Source: GWB1-54-5 sp035290085 (GTDB taxonomy: Bacteria; Patescibacteriota; Gracilibacteria; Peribacterales; Peribacteraceae). Taken from it: a stretch of 33,411 bases of DNA. The stretch is from positions 1-33,411 of the forward strand of contig DATDVK010000110.1 of the NCBI GenBank assembly GCA_035290085.1. The letters are read 5' to 3'. The notes under the pieces were generated by a model. It made no database searches, was not told the origin of the DNA, and was given only the letters and a program-made list of their open reading frames with translations. The position numbers and the translations under genes were made by a program. This document shows, piece by piece, positions 14,849-22,373 of the stretch; position 1 is the first letter of the stretch; each line of letters opens with the position of its first letter.

Positions 14849-15956
14849 GGATATGTTCCAGAATGTGGATACCGCAGCTGGCGCACGCGCCGCCGAAATT
14901 ATGGGAGAGCCCCCAACGGTTGCCTGAGTTCCTGAGTTGCTTGCTGACGTCAATGAGCTGCTTGATGCCGGTGGCAGCAACAGGATGGCCGCACGCCTTC
15001 AATCCTCCGCTCGCGTTGATGGTGGGGACTGGATCTGCCTGCTCATACAGTTCTATGCCTCTCCCCGGTTCCGCAAAACCCAGATCCTCCACATTGATGA
15101 CTGCTGCAATGGAGAAGCAATCGTGTACTTCGATGTGTGAAATGCTGCTCCGGTCGGTGTCTGCTTCCTCCAGTGCCTTCTCCATCGCTTTCTTCGTAGC
15201 AGGGAACGAGGTGATGCTCTCGCGTTCAGTCAGACTTACAGCATCTGAAGCGAGCTGGGAAGCGGCAAGCTTCATATCACTCTCGAATGCTGTCGAGAGG
15301 ATGCAGGCTGCCGCACCATCACTGATGGGGGAGCAGTCGAGCATGCAGAGCGGGTCTGCCACCTTGGGACTCTGAGAGATCTTCTCTGCGGGAATTTCTG
15401 CGCGGAACTGCGCGAAAGGATTCGCCACTGCATTGTGGTGGTGCACTGCGCTCACCGTATTCAGCCGTTCGCGTGTGAGACCGTACTCGAACATGTACCG
15501 CTGTGCGACGAGCCCGAAAATGCCGGGGAACGTGAGGCCACAGGGGGCATCTTTCTCGCTGTCTGCCGCTCCCATGAGCGCAGTGGATACCTCTGCGGGC
15601 GTTACGTCTGTCATCTTTTCCACGCCGAGTACCAGCACTGTTTTCGCACGGCCGCTTTCCAGGAGGGCGCAGGCGGTGTGCAGCGCGACTGCGCCGGATG
15701 CGCATGCGGATTCCACGCGGAGAGCGGGGGGTCTGTGCGGGAGGAGTGACGAAGCTAGCGCACCGAGGTGAGCCTGCGCGTTCGTCCGTTCGGCAATCAT
15801 GTTTGCCACGACGACCGTATCAATATCGAGTGCGGTGCAAGGGGCGTTTTCGAGGGCGTCGTCTATTGCCTCGTACATGAGGTCGCGGATGCCTTTTTCC
15901 CACCACTCTCCGAAGCGGGTCTGTCCTGAGCCGATGAGGAAAACATCCGTGTTCAT
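14841..15956 (-). CDS. Thiolase, archaeal/SCP-x type (acetoacetyl-CoA forming)
   Basis: Condenses two acetyl-CoA to acetoacetyl-CoA, the first step of the mevalonate route. The 371-residue protein has the nucleophile region VESACASGAVALH with Cys85, HDCFSIA in the middle, GHPVAATG with a conserved His, and the C-terminal GGACASCGIHI with the second catalytic Cys. Sequence style and neighbours match the archaeal thiolases that form a complex with HMG-CoA synthase through a DUF35 protein, here encoded by the next gene. ATG 15956 overlaps the HMG-CoA synthase stop as ATGA, fixing the start. Confidence 0.93.
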   Translation of the reverse strand: MNTDVFLIGSGQTRFGEWWEKGIRDLMYEAIDDALENAPCTALDIDTVVVANMIAERTNAQAHLGALASSLLPHRPPALRVESACASGAVALHTACALLESGRAKTVLVLGVEKMTDVTPAEVSTALMGAADSEKDAPCGLTFPGIFGLVAQRYMFEYGLTRERLNTVSAVHHHNAVANPFAQFRAEIPAEKISQSPKVADPLCMLDCSPISDGAAACILSTAFESDMKLAASQLASDAVSLTERESITSFPATKKAMEKALEEADTDRSSISHIEVHDCFSIAAVINVEDLGFAEPGRGIELYEQADPVPTINASGGLKACGHPVAATGIKQLIDVSKQLRNSGNRWGLSHNFGGACASCGIHILEHIHV

Positions 15957-16990
15957 GCTTGTGCTGTCACAGCGTGCCCTCGCAGGCTGTACTGTCCGTA
16001 CGTGAGGTAGCGAGGGGTGCGCGTATCGGTTGGGAGGAGCACTCCATCGCGGAGCATGGTGAAGAGGAATGCATCGGAGCCTGCTCCGGAACCGTAGGAT
16101 ACGAGGAGAATTGTCTCTCCTTCCTTCGCTTTCTGCAATACATGTGCGAGTCCCAGGGGGGAGCAGGCACTGTAGGTGTTGCCAATGCGGGGCACGATGA
16201 ACCCGTGTTTCATCTGCTCTTTCGTGAATCCGAACTCCTTGGCGATCTTGCTCGGGAACTTCGCATTCGGCATGTGCAGGATGACATGGTTTACATCTTT
16301 CACGTCGCATTCCGCCGTATCCAGTATCCCTTTCGTTGCCTCGCGCACGTGGCGGAAATACGCAGGCTCGCCGGTGAAGCGCCCGGCATGGCTGGGGTAC
16401 TTGTCATGGGCGCCGCGCCAGAAATCGGGAGTGTCGGTGGTGAAGGAGAGTGTGTAGTCAATACGGCAGAGTGCGTTTTTTGAGCGCTCCGGTCCTATGA
16501 CGAAAGCAGCGGCACCCGCGGCGGCTGTGTATTCCAGGGCATCGCCGGGGGCTGCCTGTGCCGTGTCGCTTCCGATGGCAAGCCCGTAGCGGATCTGCCC
16601 TGCGCGCACCATGGAATCCACGATCTGCATGCCGGCCGTACCCGCTTTGCAGGCGAATTCCAGGTCTGCACAATGGCAGAACGGATCGAGATCCAGCGCA
16701 TCCGCCACCATGCCGCTCGTGGGTTTGACGGCGTACGGATGGCTCTCGGATCCGACGAATGATGCGGAGATCTGTGACGGCTTCACTCCGGCGATTTCTA
16801 TCGCCTGTTTGGCTGCCTCGTACGCCATGGTGAAAGTGTCTTCCCCTTCGCCGGGGACCGTTTTCTCCTGCACTCCCAGCCCACTCTCAATGGCATGGGC
16901 ATCCTGCTGCCATTCCGCAGCAATGTCTGCGGTGCGGATGCGGTCACTCGGCAGGTACATGCCAAAACCGATGATGGCAGATTTGCTCAT
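15953..16990 (-). CDS. Hydroxymethylglutaryl-CoA synthase, archaeal type
   Basis: Adds acetyl-CoA to acetoacetyl-CoA to give HMG-CoA. The 345-residue protein starts AIIGFGMYLPSDRI, has the acyl-accepting Cys114 in DLEFACKAGTAGMQ, a His in ILHMPNAKFP and a C-terminal GNTYSACSPLGLAHVLQKA. It is of the short archaeal form (about 345-350 residues) rather than the longer eukaryote-like or MvaS form. It lies 36 bp after HMG-CoA reductase and overlaps the thiolase start by 4 nt, so the operon order is HMGR-HMGS-thiolase-DUF35, as in many archaea. No zinc or regulatory domain. Confidence 0.94.
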   Translation of the reverse strand: MSKSAIIGFGMYLPSDRIRTADIAAEWQQDAHAIESGLGVQEKTVPGEGEDTFTMAYEAAKQAIEIAGVKPSQISASFVGSESHPYAVKPTSGMVADALDLDPFCHCADLEFACKAGTAGMQIVDSMVRAGQIRYGLAIGSDTAQAAPGDALEYTAAAGAAAFVIGPERSKNALCRIDYTLSFTTDTPDFWRGAHDKYPSHAGRFTGEPAYFRHVREATKGILDTAECDVKDVNHVILHMPNAKFPSKIAKEFGFTKEQMKHGFIVPRIGNTYSACSPLGLAHVLQKAKEGETILLVSYGSGAGSDAFLFTMLRDGVLLPTDTRTPRYLTYGQYSLRGHAVTAQA

Positions 16991-17026
16991 TTATGGCAGT
17001 GTAGCAGACCGCAGCGAAAAATCAGC

Positions 17027-18226
17027 CTATCTGGCATGTTTTTTGTGGGCAGACGCAAGGGTCTGGTTGGCCTGCGCAGCGAGAAGTGAGATTTCCCCTG
17101 CGAGGACTGCTGCTCCTATACTCTCAGCAAGCTGCCTGCAGGGGTGGAGAGACGTGCGGTTCTTCAGGAGCATCTGCAGGCACTGGTTCTGTGCAGGGAG
17201 GGCCGTGCCGCCGCCGCGGACGCCGATGAGCAGAGCAGGGAGGCGGGTGGAAACAGCGAGATCATCACCTCGGAGCTCCACAGTCGTATCTGCGAGCGAG
17301 CCTTCTACAACGTGTGCCGCGTCCTGGCCGGTTGCCAGGTACAGCGCAGCAATGACATTGGCAGCATGGAGGTTCGCTCCGAGTGCTCCTGCAATCTCCG
17401 ATCCTTCTCTCAGTTTTGCGTCCGCGACTGCCGCCATATCTGTTGCAGTTGTCTTCAGCATGGAGGAGATCACTGTACCGGGGATGAGTGTCTTGGCTGT
17501 CACTTCGTACCCGCGGCCGCGGTCATGCGTCCGTCGGCTCGGCTTCTTATCACTGTCGACATTCCCGGCGATGGTGATGAGGCGGGGGGAGTAGTCCTGC
17601 ATGTTTTGAACGATCCAGTCGCCCACTGCCTGTGCTGCAATCGTCACCATGTTCATGCCCATGGCTTCATCTGTGTCACAGAAGAGTGTGAGGAACACGT
17701 ACTGCCCCCTCACATCGACATCGGAGTCCATCACATGCAGATGGCTGCTCGTTGCCTCTGCAATTTGGCTCCATTTGGCTTGCAGATCCTGTAATTTTTT
17801 GGTGAACATTTGTACACCATCCGTGCTCTTTTCCCTCTTATTCTCACCGGAAGCTCCACCGATCTGAAAAGCGATGGACCGGGTCATGCCGTGGTGGGTT
17901 GAGAGCGTGTGTACGTCCGTCTCGCAGAGCACTTTGCACCCCCGATTGATGCTCGCGACGAGTGCGCCCTCGGTGGTGGCGAGCGGCAGGTGAACGGTTG
18001 TCTTCTCACCGGAGCTGCACAGGAATGTGAGCGGTCCGGCGTACCCAACAGGCAATGGAACCATGCCGAACATCTGTTCACAGTTTTTTTCGTCTGCTTC
18101 GCCGGCATGTTCATCGTCTGTGCGCGTGTGTGTAAGATCGAGTTCCAGTTCCTGCTCCAAGCGTCTGCGTCTTTCATTGCAGCGTTCACCGGGGGAGAGG
18201 CCGTCTCTGAGGTTCCGTAAGTCCAT
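17027..18226 (-). CDS. hmgA: HMG-CoA reductase, class I
   Basis: Reduces HMG-CoA to mevalonate with two NAD(P)H, the committed step. The 399 residues carry VPLPVGYAGPL (56-66), ATTEGALVASINRG with Glu86, EAMGMNMV (188-195), GNVDSDKKPS with Lys227/228, GQDAAHVVEGS with Asp302 and the C-terminal SAHKKH with His394, so all four catalytic residues are present. The N-terminal membrane domain of eukaryotic enzymes is missing, as in archaea. The ATG at 18226 directly follows a dyad (TTCCAC/GTGGAA, 18228-18243); no Shine-Dalgarno. First gene of the four-gene mevalonate operon. Confidence 0.96.
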   Translation of the reverse strand: MDLRNLRDGLSPGERCNERRRRLEQELELDLTHTRTDDEHAGEADEKNCEQMFGMVPLPVGYAGPLTFLCSSGEKTTVHLPLATTEGALVASINRGCKVLCETDVHTLSTHHGMTRSIAFQIGGASGENKREKSTDGVQMFTKKLQDLQAKWSQIAEATSSHLHVMDSDVDVRGQYVFLTLFCDTDEAMGMNMVTIAAQAVGDWIVQNMQDYSPRLITIAGNVDSDKKPSRRTHDRGRGYEVTAKTLIPGTVISSMLKTTATDMAAVADAKLREGSEIAGALGANLHAANVIAALYLATGQDAAHVVEGSLADTTVELRGDDLAVSTRLPALLIGVRGGGTALPAQNQCLQMLLKNRTSLHPCRQLAESIGAAVLAGEISLLAAQANQTLASAHKKHAR

Positions 18227-18227
18227 G

Positions 18228-18271
18228 TTCCACTATTGTGGAATGGAAAATGAAAAATGGAAAATGGAAAA
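18228..18271 (-). promoter_or_regulatory. Dyad and 7-bp tandem repeats upstream of HMG-CoA reductase
   Basis: TTCCACTATTGTGGAA (18228-18243) is a perfect 6+6 inverted repeat ending one base from the ATG. Upstream of it on the coding strand four 7-bp units (TTTTCCA or near variants, 18271 to 18244) occur in tandem. The dyad could be an operator or an RNA hairpin next to the start. I see no convincing -10. Confidence 0.45.
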
Positions 18272-18317
18272 ACAGGCAATTCTGAGTACAGCCGCTCGAG
18301 CATTTTCCAGGGGTTTC

Positions 18318-18812
18318 CTAAGAAAGCAGCTTCAGCATCAGATGCATGCGATCGATGTATCCTGCTCTGGCATAGAATTCGTGCGCGGAGATGTTCGGGG
18401 CGAAACAATCGACAAACGCGCAGGTGCACCCCTGTGTGCGGAAATATTCTTCCATTGCCTGCATCAGGCGCGTGCCCAAGCCGGATTTGCGGTGTTCCGA
18501 GGTCACGATCAGTTCGAGGATGGAGCCACTCTTCGACGGGTATGATTCCAGTGAGTCGATTTCGTTCTGTTCGGAGATAATGCCGACGATACATCCTGCA
18601 ATGCGGTCATCCTCCTCTGCGACGAAGATATTCCCGGAGCACTTTTCCACCCGCTTAAGCGTGCAGTCGATGTATGCGTCACCGTTGAATGCCGGAAGAT
18701 CCCGCGTCCGTTTGAGCGTGTCAAGATCGGAGACGTACTTCTGTAGCTCTTTGATGCATGACTTGATGCTTTCTCTGTCCGATGGCCGGTACTCGCGGAT
18801 GACCGCTTCCAT
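18318..18812 (-). CDS. GNAT-family N-acetyltransferase
   Basis: Transfers an acetyl group from acetyl-CoA to an amine of an unknown acceptor. The 164 residues fit a single GNAT domain: N-terminal IREYRPSDRESI, a beta-4 strand SILELIVTSEHR and the acetyl-CoA pyrophosphate-binding motif HRKSGLGTRLM (R/Q-x-x-G-x-G/A), then FVDCFAPNISAHEFYARAGY. It lies between the mevalonate kinase/decarboxylase pair and HMG-CoA reductase on the same strand. It has its own TGCTATCAT box 6 nt before the ATG, so its link with isoprenoids is positional only. Confidence 0.88.
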   Translation of the reverse strand: MEAVIREYRPSDRESIKSCIKELQKYVSDLDTLKRTRDLPAFNGDAYIDCTLKRVEKCSGNIFVAEEDDRIAGCIVGIISEQNEIDSLESYPSKSGSILELIVTSEHRKSGLGTRLMQAMEEYFRTQGCTCAFVDCFAPNISAHEFYARAGYIDRMHLMLKLLS

Positions 18813-18818
18813 ACCACA

Positions 18819-18824
18819 ATGATA
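18819..18824 (-). promoter_or_regulatory. Extended -10 of the GNAT gene
   Basis: On the minus strand CCTGCTATCAT (TATCAT at 18824 to 18819) ends 6 nt before the ATG at 18812; leaderless transcription is expected. No -35 matches, as is usual for extended -10 promoters. Confidence 0.5.
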
Positions 18825-18852
18825 GCAGGAATATCTGTTGGATTTCTGTTAC

Positions 18853-18995
18853 CTGATACCACTTCGCGTTTAAAACCGCACAAATCATTTTGATGTATCA
18901 ACTCGCTGTTCTAGGCTTGAGTAAACGCTACGTGGCACGAGAGGAGAGAGTAATTTGTTCTCTGGTGAGTGTCTTTTTTGTTGCAACTTGGTATG
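18853..18995 (+). repeat. Dispersed ~140-bp repeat, copy A
   Basis: Shares with copies B (28733-28870) and C (31091-31230) the left end ATACCACTTCGCGTTTA, the core AAACGCTACG(T/C)GG followed by GAGGAGAGAG, and (with C) the tail TTGCAACTTGG. The left end and the core form an imperfect inverted repeat (CCACTTCGCGTTTA / TAAACGCTACGTGG, best in this copy). In one plus frame it reads LSKRYVAREERV...VATW, similar to copies B and C. The rest of the 217-bp gap between genes holds nothing else I recognise. Confidence 0.75.
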
Positions 18996-19029
18996 AGAAG
19001 GAAACACTCGTGCTCCGATTTCTCAGTGA

Positions 19030-20040
19030 TTAAGGGATCAAGCATGCACCTGGTCCTGTCTTTGTCTCGAAGAGGGCGCATCCTTCCTGTGCCCGTGCGA
19101 AGGCCAGCACCCGGTCACGTGCTTCCTCCGTGCAGAGCAGCTGGACCGTCGGGCCAGCATCCATGGTGTAGAATACGGGAAGGTGCTCGCTCCTGCGCAG
19201 CTCCGTGATGTCTCTCGTGATACGGTGCGTGTCCTCCGTGAGGTAGTCGAGGGGCGGCGTGCTCGTCCGCATCACATGGTGCATGTCGATGCAGTCTTCC
19301 TCTACCACGCGCTGTAACTTCTCAAAGTCCTTCGCGAGGACCGCATCGATGCACTCCTGTTGCCGCCAGTTCCTGATGGCTTGCACCCGGGCAGCGTAGT
19401 GCGGGCTGGTGTGTGCGGTCGCGTGCCCCTCCGTGGAGCCGATCTTCTTTTCCTGCAGGGAGGGGACCAGGATGATGTCGTGGAGAGCCCAGTGATGCTC
19501 GTCTGCATACTGTCTGCCGTAGGCGCTCCCGATTGCATCACTCTCTCCTGCGAGGAGTGCGGAGAAGCCCCCGAAGATGCTGCGGGCGGCTGAACCGGAG
19601 CCGAGCCTTGCAAGGACGCTCGTCTGCTCGTCTGTGAGCTCGATCGTTGGAAGGATAAGCCCCTGCAGTGCGCGGGCGAGGCAGCTGAAGACGGCGGAGG
19701 AGGAAGCGAGCCCGACAGCTGAAGGGATCTGAGAGCGCACGGTAATCGTTGCGGATGCCGGGAGGGCATCTCCAGCGCCGAGCGTGCGCAGGTACTGCCT
19801 GATGAGCTCCAGCGTCTTCCCAAAGCGCTGGATATGCGCTGTCCCGAGCTCTTTCTCCGAGCCGTCCGGGCTGAAGGAGCGCACGCTGAGGACATCGGCA
19901 TGGTCCAGTGTGATCTCCACGGTCGGACTATCGAGCGTCATGGAGAACGAGTCTGCCATGGGGAGCCGTAAGGCATTATTCCGGTTGCCCCAGTACTTCA
20001 TCCAGGCGCTGTTCGGTGTGGATCTTGCAGTGACACTCAT
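19030..20040 (-). CDS. mvaD: Diphosphomevalonate decarboxylase family (GHMP)
   Basis: Expected to phosphorylate and decarboxylate mevalonate diphosphate to IPP; relatives use mevalonate monophosphate, and the sequence alone does not exclude that. The 336 residues show the family signature as NSAWMKYWGNRN (10-21, Lys15 kept; the usual NIALIKYWGK is altered and its final Lys is Asn), SAVGLASSSA (107-116), GSGSAARSIFGGF (147-159, Arg153), MHHVMRTSTPP (253-263) and YTMDAGP (291-297, Asp294, the expected catalytic residue). ATG 20040 overlaps the mevalonate kinase stop as ATGA, fixing the start. Length is typical. Confidence 0.9.
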   Translation of the reverse strand: MSVTARSTPNSAWMKYWGNRNNALRLPMADSFSMTLDSPTVEITLDHADVLSVRSFSPDGSEKELGTAHIQRFGKTLELIRQYLRTLGAGDALPASATITVRSQIPSAVGLASSSAVFSCLARALQGLILPTIELTDEQTSVLARLGSGSAARSIFGGFSALLAGESDAIGSAYGRQYADEHHWALHDIILVPSLQEKKIGSTEGHATAHTSPHYAARVQAIRNWRQQECIDAVLAKDFEKLQRVVEEDCIDMHHVMRTSTPPLDYLTEDTHRITRDITELRRSEHLPVFYTMDAGPTVQLLCTEEARDRVLAFARAQEGCALFETKTGPGACLIP

Positions 20041-20873
20041 ACATTGAGAGTGGAAAAGTGTGTGGGGACTGCGCGCAGGATCTTCTTGTGGTCTTCGTGG
20101 AGCACCAGGAGCATACCCCCGCCTCCCGTACGCCCTCCGGCTCCGATGATCTTCGCGCTGCCGCCTGAGTTCTCTATCTTTTCCACGAGTTCCTGCACAC
20201 TCTTCGGAACCACGCCCAGTGCCACCTGAGCGCGATGATGCTCGCGCATCACATTCCCAAGGTCTTCTCCTTCCATCAGTTTCTCTGTGCAACGGCCGAT
20301 AGTCCTCAGTGCTGGTTCAAGTTTTTCTCTGCGCTCCGTAATCCATGCAATGAGTTCCGGGGTCGTCTCGTTCGGTGCCCCCGTATCTATGAGCATCGTG
20401 TTCTTGAGGAGATTTCGAGGAAGCTTGATTGTTTCCGGCTTGTTGTCTTTCTGAAAGAGGGTGGGGGTGTTGTTCCATATCACAGAGAAATCCAGACCGC
20501 TGTGCCCGGGGTTGAGCGCATTCTCAATCTCCAGTGCTTTTTCCCTGCAATCTTTCCCAAGCAAACATCGGGAAACAGCAATGACAAGTGCGGTGGACGA
20601 ACCCATGCCTTTTCTCAGCGGGATACTGTTCTCAATGGTGAGATCTCCGGAGCATTTGCCGCACTGTGCGATGATGTGTTTCAGGTACTCCTGCCACTCC
20701 GGTTCCCGTGCGATTCCATTCCAGTGGATCCGCAGGTCTCTTGTGTCTTCCTGATTTTCCAGCGTTACTTTCATCGTGAGCGGCGATGGTACGGCGATGC
20801 CGGGGTAGCCAAAGAGGACGGCAAACTCTCCTGAAAGAATAATTTTCCCCGGTGCGGATGCTGTGCGTTTCAT
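20037..20873 (-). CDS. mvk: Mevalonate kinase (GHMP)
   Basis: Phosphorylates mevalonate at the 5-hydroxyl. The 278-residue protein, a little shorter than usual, has APGKIILSGEFAVLFGYPG at the N-terminus, the ATP loop PLRKGMGSSTAL near 106-117, GHSGLDFSV with the expected catalytic Asp, a mevalonate-kinase-like LIDTGAPNETTPELI stretch and the C-terminal GAGGRTGGGGM loop. SGEF in place of the usual GEH recalls phosphomevalonate kinases, but the TG..TT segment and length favour mevalonate kinase. It is coupled to mvaD by a 4-nt overlap. A TGGTATCCT box lies 10 nt before the ATG. Confidence 0.85.
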   Translation of the reverse strand: MKRTASAPGKIILSGEFAVLFGYPGIAVPSPLTMKVTLENQEDTRDLRIHWNGIAREPEWQEYLKHIIAQCGKCSGDLTIENSIPLRKGMGSSTALVIAVSRCLLGKDCREKALEIENALNPGHSGLDFSVIWNNTPTLFQKDNKPETIKLPRNLLKNTMLIDTGAPNETTPELIAWITERREKLEPALRTIGRCTEKLMEGEDLGNVMREHHRAQVALGVVPKSVQELVEKIENSGGSAKIIGAGGRTGGGGMLLVLHEDHKKILRAVPTHFSTLNV

Positions 20874-20883
20874 CTGCCTTCGC

Positions 20884-20889
20884 AGGATA
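20884..20889 (-). promoter_or_regulatory. Extended -10 of the mevalonate kinase-decarboxylase pair
   Basis: On the minus strand ATGGTATCCT (TATCCT at 20889 to 20884) stands 10 nt before the ATG at 20873. The 137-bp gap to uppS supports a separate transcription unit. Confidence 0.45.
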
Positions 20890-21010
20890 CCATTTCCGTG
20901 CTTGTATCTTGGAATACATTCTGTGGAATTACGATACTGCTATGGCAGATTGCGCATGTACACGATGGATTCTTCATGGTGTTATTTTATAGCTGCGGGA
21001 TTTGAGAGCT

Positions 21011-21694
21011 TCATCCTCCGAATCGTCGGGAACGCTCCGTGTACGCATCCACCTCTTTCGCCAGGTCTTGCGCAGTGAACTCTGGGAATTTCTTCTGAGG
21101 GAACGCCCATTCGCTGTAGGTGGATTGCCAGAGGAAGAAGTTGCTCGTGCGCTTCTCGCCCGAGGTGCGTATGATGAGATCGATGTCGGGGAGTTCGGGG
21201 TGATCCAGATGTTTTCGTACGGAATCCTCTGTCGCATCTTTGGTGCTTTGCATTTTCCGGATGGCGCGGATGACCTCGTCGCGTCCTCCGTAGTCCAGTG
21301 CGAGGTGCAGCGTGAACGCGGTCATCTGTTTGCTTTCCTCTTCTATTTCACCGATGAGAGTCGCCAGCTTCTCCGGAATGCGGTCTTTGTGTCCCGAGTG
21401 CACAAGGCGTGTTTGCTTCTCCCGGAAGAGGTTCCTTTCCTTCATGAGGTACTCCTCGAGCATTCCCATGAGCATCTCGATTTCTTTCACGTCCCGTTTC
21501 CAGTTTTCGGTGGAGAAGCACCAGATGGTCAGTACGGCAATGCGGGGATCCTTATGGCACCAGTCCGTGAGGGACCGGAAATTGGCCACTGCTTTCCGGT
21601 GGCCTTCCCACGGGTCCAGCGCATGCTTCCTGGCCCAGCGTCTGTTGCCGTCCGGAATGATGGCGATGTGCAGGGGGGTCGTTCTTTTTTCCAT
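21011..21694 (-). CDS. uppS: Isoprenyl transferase (undecaprenyl diphosphate synthase type)
   Basis: Condenses IPP units in cis onto an allylic diphosphate to build the polyprenyl carrier for peptidoglycan and envelope glycans. The 227-residue protein has IAIIPDGNRRWARK near the N-terminus (Asp15), SGHKDRIP, TLHLALDYGGRDEVI and the C-terminal DLIIRTSGEKRTSNFFLWQ with TYSEWAF, all cis-prenyltransferase regions. I start at ATG 21694, which gives the usual short lead before the first motif. A GTG at 21766, 8 bp after idi, would add 24 residues. It forms an operon with idi. Confidence 0.93.
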   Translation of the reverse strand: MEKRTTPLHIAIIPDGNRRWARKHALDPWEGHRKAVANFRSLTDWCHKDPRIAVLTIWCFSTENWKRDVKEIEMLMGMLEEYLMKERNLFREKQTRLVHSGHKDRIPEKLATLIGEIEEESKQMTAFTLHLALDYGGRDEVIRAIRKMQSTKDATEDSVRKHLDHPELPDIDLIIRTSGEKRTSNFFLWQSTYSEWAFPQKKFPEFTAQDLAKEVDAYTERSRRFGG

Positions 21695-21774
21695 TGCTGC
21701 GTGAAGTGTAGTGGCGTTCCGAAGGAGGAAGTAGAAGAAAGAGGGGATATCGGCTCTCCATTGCACCTATTCCC

Positions 21775-22290
21775 TCATTTGAGGAGTTGCCTGAGGCCGA
21801 GCGTGAACCAGGGAGCGTACGCATCCGGATTCCTTTTCATATCTGCGAGCACTTTCTCCACCGGCGTCCATTTCGTTTCAGCGATCTCGTCTGGGTCCGG
21901 TTTGGTGTCCTGATTTCCGTCCACATCTCCCCGGAAGAGCGTGACATGTTCATGTTCGACTCCCCGTCCGCCCGGATCCTCAGCGCGGTACACGAGGGTG
22001 CCGGCCTCCCGCAGGCTGCACTCGATGCCGCATTCTTCCCGCAGGCGCCTTTTCCCTGCTTCCAGTATCCCTTCGCCCGGGAGCGGGTGGCTGCAGCAGG
22101 TGTTTGCCCAGAGGAGAGGGAAGAGCATTTTCTTGCTGCTCCGCTTCTGCATGAGGATTTCTTTCCCATCCTTCCGGAAGACGTACACGGAGAAAGCCCT
22201 GTGGAGCTTCCCTTTCCCCGTATGGGCATCCACGATCTCTGCATGACCTGTTTCCTTCCCCTGTCTGTCTGTGAGTACGACGTTTCGCAT
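21775..22290 (-). CDS. idi: Isopentenyl-diphosphate delta-isomerase, type I
   Basis: Interconverts IPP and DMAPP, required after a mevalonate route. The 171-residue Nudix-fold enzyme has LHRAFSVYVF (29-38), the catalytic cysteine in WANTCCSHP (61-69) and the catalytic glutamate region VEHEHVTLF (111-119), with the metal-binding His23 and His30. ATG 22290 gives the usual N-terminus (VVLTDRQG). A strong AAAGGAGGAG lies upstream but is better spaced for an out-of-frame ATG 11 nt before the idi start. Followed by uppS, in line with supply of DMAPP/IPP for polyprenyl synthesis. Confidence 0.94.
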   Translation of the reverse strand: MRNVVLTDRQGKETGHAEIVDAHTGKGKLHRAFSVYVFRKDGKEILMQKRSSKKMLFPLLWANTCCSHPLPGEGILEAGKRRLREECGIECSLREAGTLVYRAEDPGGRGVEHEHVTLFRGDVDGNQDTKPDPDEIAETKWTPVEKVLADMKRNPDAYAPWFTLGLRQLLK

Positions 22291-22324
22291 GGAGCCACCA
22301 TGCTCTCCTCCTTTGCTCTGCTAC

Positions 22325-22342
22325 GCAAGTTGGTACTACTAT
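22325..22342 (+). promoter_or_regulatory. Putative aminotransferase promoter motif (TTGGTACTACTAT)
   Basis: GCAAGTTGGTACTACTAT closely matches the motif upstream of maf (4941-4958). TACTAT (22337-22342) as -10 would start transcription about 25 nt before TTG 22374. It lies between divergent idi and the aminotransferase. Confidence 0.4.
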
Positions 22343-22373
22343 TTTCACGATTTCCCCGTTCCGTCTCCATCCG

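Noticed and set aside
14841..16310. A 489-residue version of the thiolase starting at 16310
   Set aside because: The extra N-terminus lies within the HMG-CoA synthase gene in another frame. The ATGA overlap and the conserved thiolase N-terminus put the start at 15956.
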